Shown: positions 6,252 to 7,106 of the stretch, one piece after another
Layout of the letters: each line of letters starts with the position of its first letter
Numbering within the stretch: position 1 is the stretch's first letter
From: Thermoanaerobaculia bacterium
GTDB taxonomy: Bacteria > Acidobacteriota > Thermoanaerobaculia > UBA5066
Assembly (NCBI GenBank): GCA_023717585.1
Contig: JAMQPJ010000524.1
Coordinates: 1 to 7,106, forward strand
Length of the DNA: 7,106 nt
Direction of reading: 5' to 3'
The notes under the pieces: generated by a model
Told to the model about the DNA's origin: nothing
What the model saw: only the letters and a program-made list of their open reading frames with translations
The model's database searches: none
Program-made: the position numbers and the translations under genes

Positions 6252-7106
6252 TCCCGTGCTCCCTTGAGGAGGCCCGCCTTCTCGGCCAGGCGGCGCACGA
6301 GGCGCGCCGTCTCCGGCAGCCGGCCGAATTCGATGTGAGACTTCTGATAGGCGCGATAGCCGATCGCGGGCGATCCGTGAAGGGCCTCTCCGTCGGGCAC
6401 GTCTCTTCCGATTCCGCTTTGCGCCTGCACCTTGACGCGGTTGCCGACCGTGATGTGGCCGGCGACGCCCGCCTGCCCGCCCAGGATCACGCCGTCTCCG
6501 ATGACCGCCGAGCCCGCGATCCCCACCTGCGCGCACAGGACGTCGTGGCGGCCGAGCGTGACGTTGTGGCCGAGCATGACGAGGTCGTCGATCTTCGTGC
6601 CGGCGCCAACCGACGTCGACTCGAGAGCGGCCCGGTCGATGCAGGTGTTCGCGCCGATCTCGACGTCGTCTCCTATCGTGACGCATCCGACTTGCGGGAT
6701 CTTGACGAGGCCCTTGTCCGTCGTCGCATAGCCGAATCCGTCAGCGCCGAGGACGGCGCCGCTGTGAACTTCCACCCTCTCGCCCAGGGCGACGTCGTCG
6801 TAGAGGACGACGTGGGGGTGCAGCCACGAGCCCGCGCCCACCCGGCACCGGGCTCCGACCACGGCGTGCGCGCCGACGATCGCGTTCGCCTCGACCCTCG
6901 AGAGATCTCCCACGACGGCGTAGGGCCCGATTTCGCACGACGGGTCGATGAAAGCGCCCGCCTCGACCACGGCCGTCGAATGGATGCCGGGCCGCGGCGC
7001 TCGCGCGGGATGGAAGAGGCGAAGCACCTCGATCAGCGCGGCCTGGGGATTGGAAACCTCGATCACGGTCCGGCCCGGGAGAGCGGCCGCCGATCGGGCG
7101 AGGAGG
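6248..7106 (-). CDS. lpxD: UDP-3-O-acylglucosamine N-acyltransferase (LpxD), 5' end beyond the right edge
   Basis: Third step of lipid A synthesis: transfers a (3R)-hydroxyacyl chain from ACP to the 2-amino group of UDP-3-O-acyl-glucosamine in the cytosol. About 285 residues are visible. By alignment of the catalytic histidine with E. coli H239, about 59 N-terminal residues (part of the uridine-binding domain) lie outside the window. Visible in order are the end of the N-terminal domain (VSNPQAALIEVLRLFHP), a long left-handed beta-helix of hexapeptide repeats, the LpxD signature HSGAVLGADGFGYA (about 6726-6766), IDRAALEST, the catalytic histidine in MLGHN (His codon 6566-6568), and a C-terminal helix containing EFGRLPETARLVRRLAEK. 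GTG 7066 could serve as an internal start, but the frame stays open upstream and encodes family-like sequence (SAAALPGRTVIEV), so the true start is outside the window. The stop overlaps the fabZ start by 4 bases (ATGA). Confidence 0.97.
   Translation of the reverse strand, partial: LLARSAAALPGRTVIEVSNPQAALIEVLRLFHPARAPRPGIHSTAVVEAGAFIDPSCEIGPYAVVGDLSRVEANAIVGAHAVVGARCRVGAGSWLHPHVVLYDDVALGERVEVHSGAVLGADGFGYATTDKGLVKIPQVGCVTIGDDVEIGANTCIDRAALESTSVGAGTKIDDLVMLGHNVTLGRHDVLCAQVGIAGSAVIGDGVILGGQAGVAGHITVGNRVKVQAQSGIGRDVPDGEALHGSPAIGYRAYQKSHIEFGRLPETARLVRRLAEKAGLLKGARE

Noticed and set aside
1..7106. CRISPR array, tRNA, rRNA, insertion sequence, attachment site or phage genes
   Set aside because: No regularly spaced direct repeats, tRNA-like cloverleaf, rRNA segment, transposase or integrase motif was seen on either strand by eye.

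Overview
The window is GC-rich (about two thirds G+C by eye) chromosomal DNA from a Gram-negative-type (diderm) bacterium. It carries lipid A biosynthesis genes, a eukaryotic-type Ser/Thr kinase and an EF-G2-type GTPase. This combination, with the protein style, fits Acidobacteriota or a neighbouring deep-branching high-GC diderm phylum. That placement is inference; no rRNA or other taxonomic marker is present.

Layout. (1) Bases 1 to about 1435, minus strand: the N-terminal part of a PknB-like Ser/Thr protein kinase, cut by the left edge. (2) Bases 1436-1676: a divergent intergenic region with a promoter-like element for each side and an operator-like set of alternating GGCGG/CCGCC half-sites next to a perfect TATAAT. 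(3) Bases 1677-3767, plus strand: a full-length elongation factor G paralogue of the EF-G2 type. (4) Bases 3840-4922, plus strand: a fold-type I PLP-dependent aminotransferase of the LysN/2-aminoadipate aminotransferase-like group. It lacks the block of about 70 residues that should carry the PLP-binding lysine. (5) Bases 4923-4995: a short convergent intergenic region with a 10-bp perfect hairpin. (6) Bases 4996-7106, minus strand: the translationally coupled genes lpxD, fabZ and lpxA (transcribed in that order), with lpxD cut by the right edge.

How the genes work together. LpxA and LpxD perform the O- and N-acylation steps at the start of lipid A synthesis. FabZ dehydrates the same (3R)-hydroxyacyl-ACP pool towards membrane fatty acids, so this cluster sits at the branch point between phospholipid and LPS synthesis. 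The kinase and the EF-G2 gene are divergent neighbours; a regulatory link is possible but unproven.

Most of the window is ordinary housekeeping DNA, and I found no undescribed multi-gene system. The observations most worth checking are the aminotransferase without its catalytic lysine, the alternating half-sites at the EF-G2 promoter, and the lack of a conventional start codon for the kinase.
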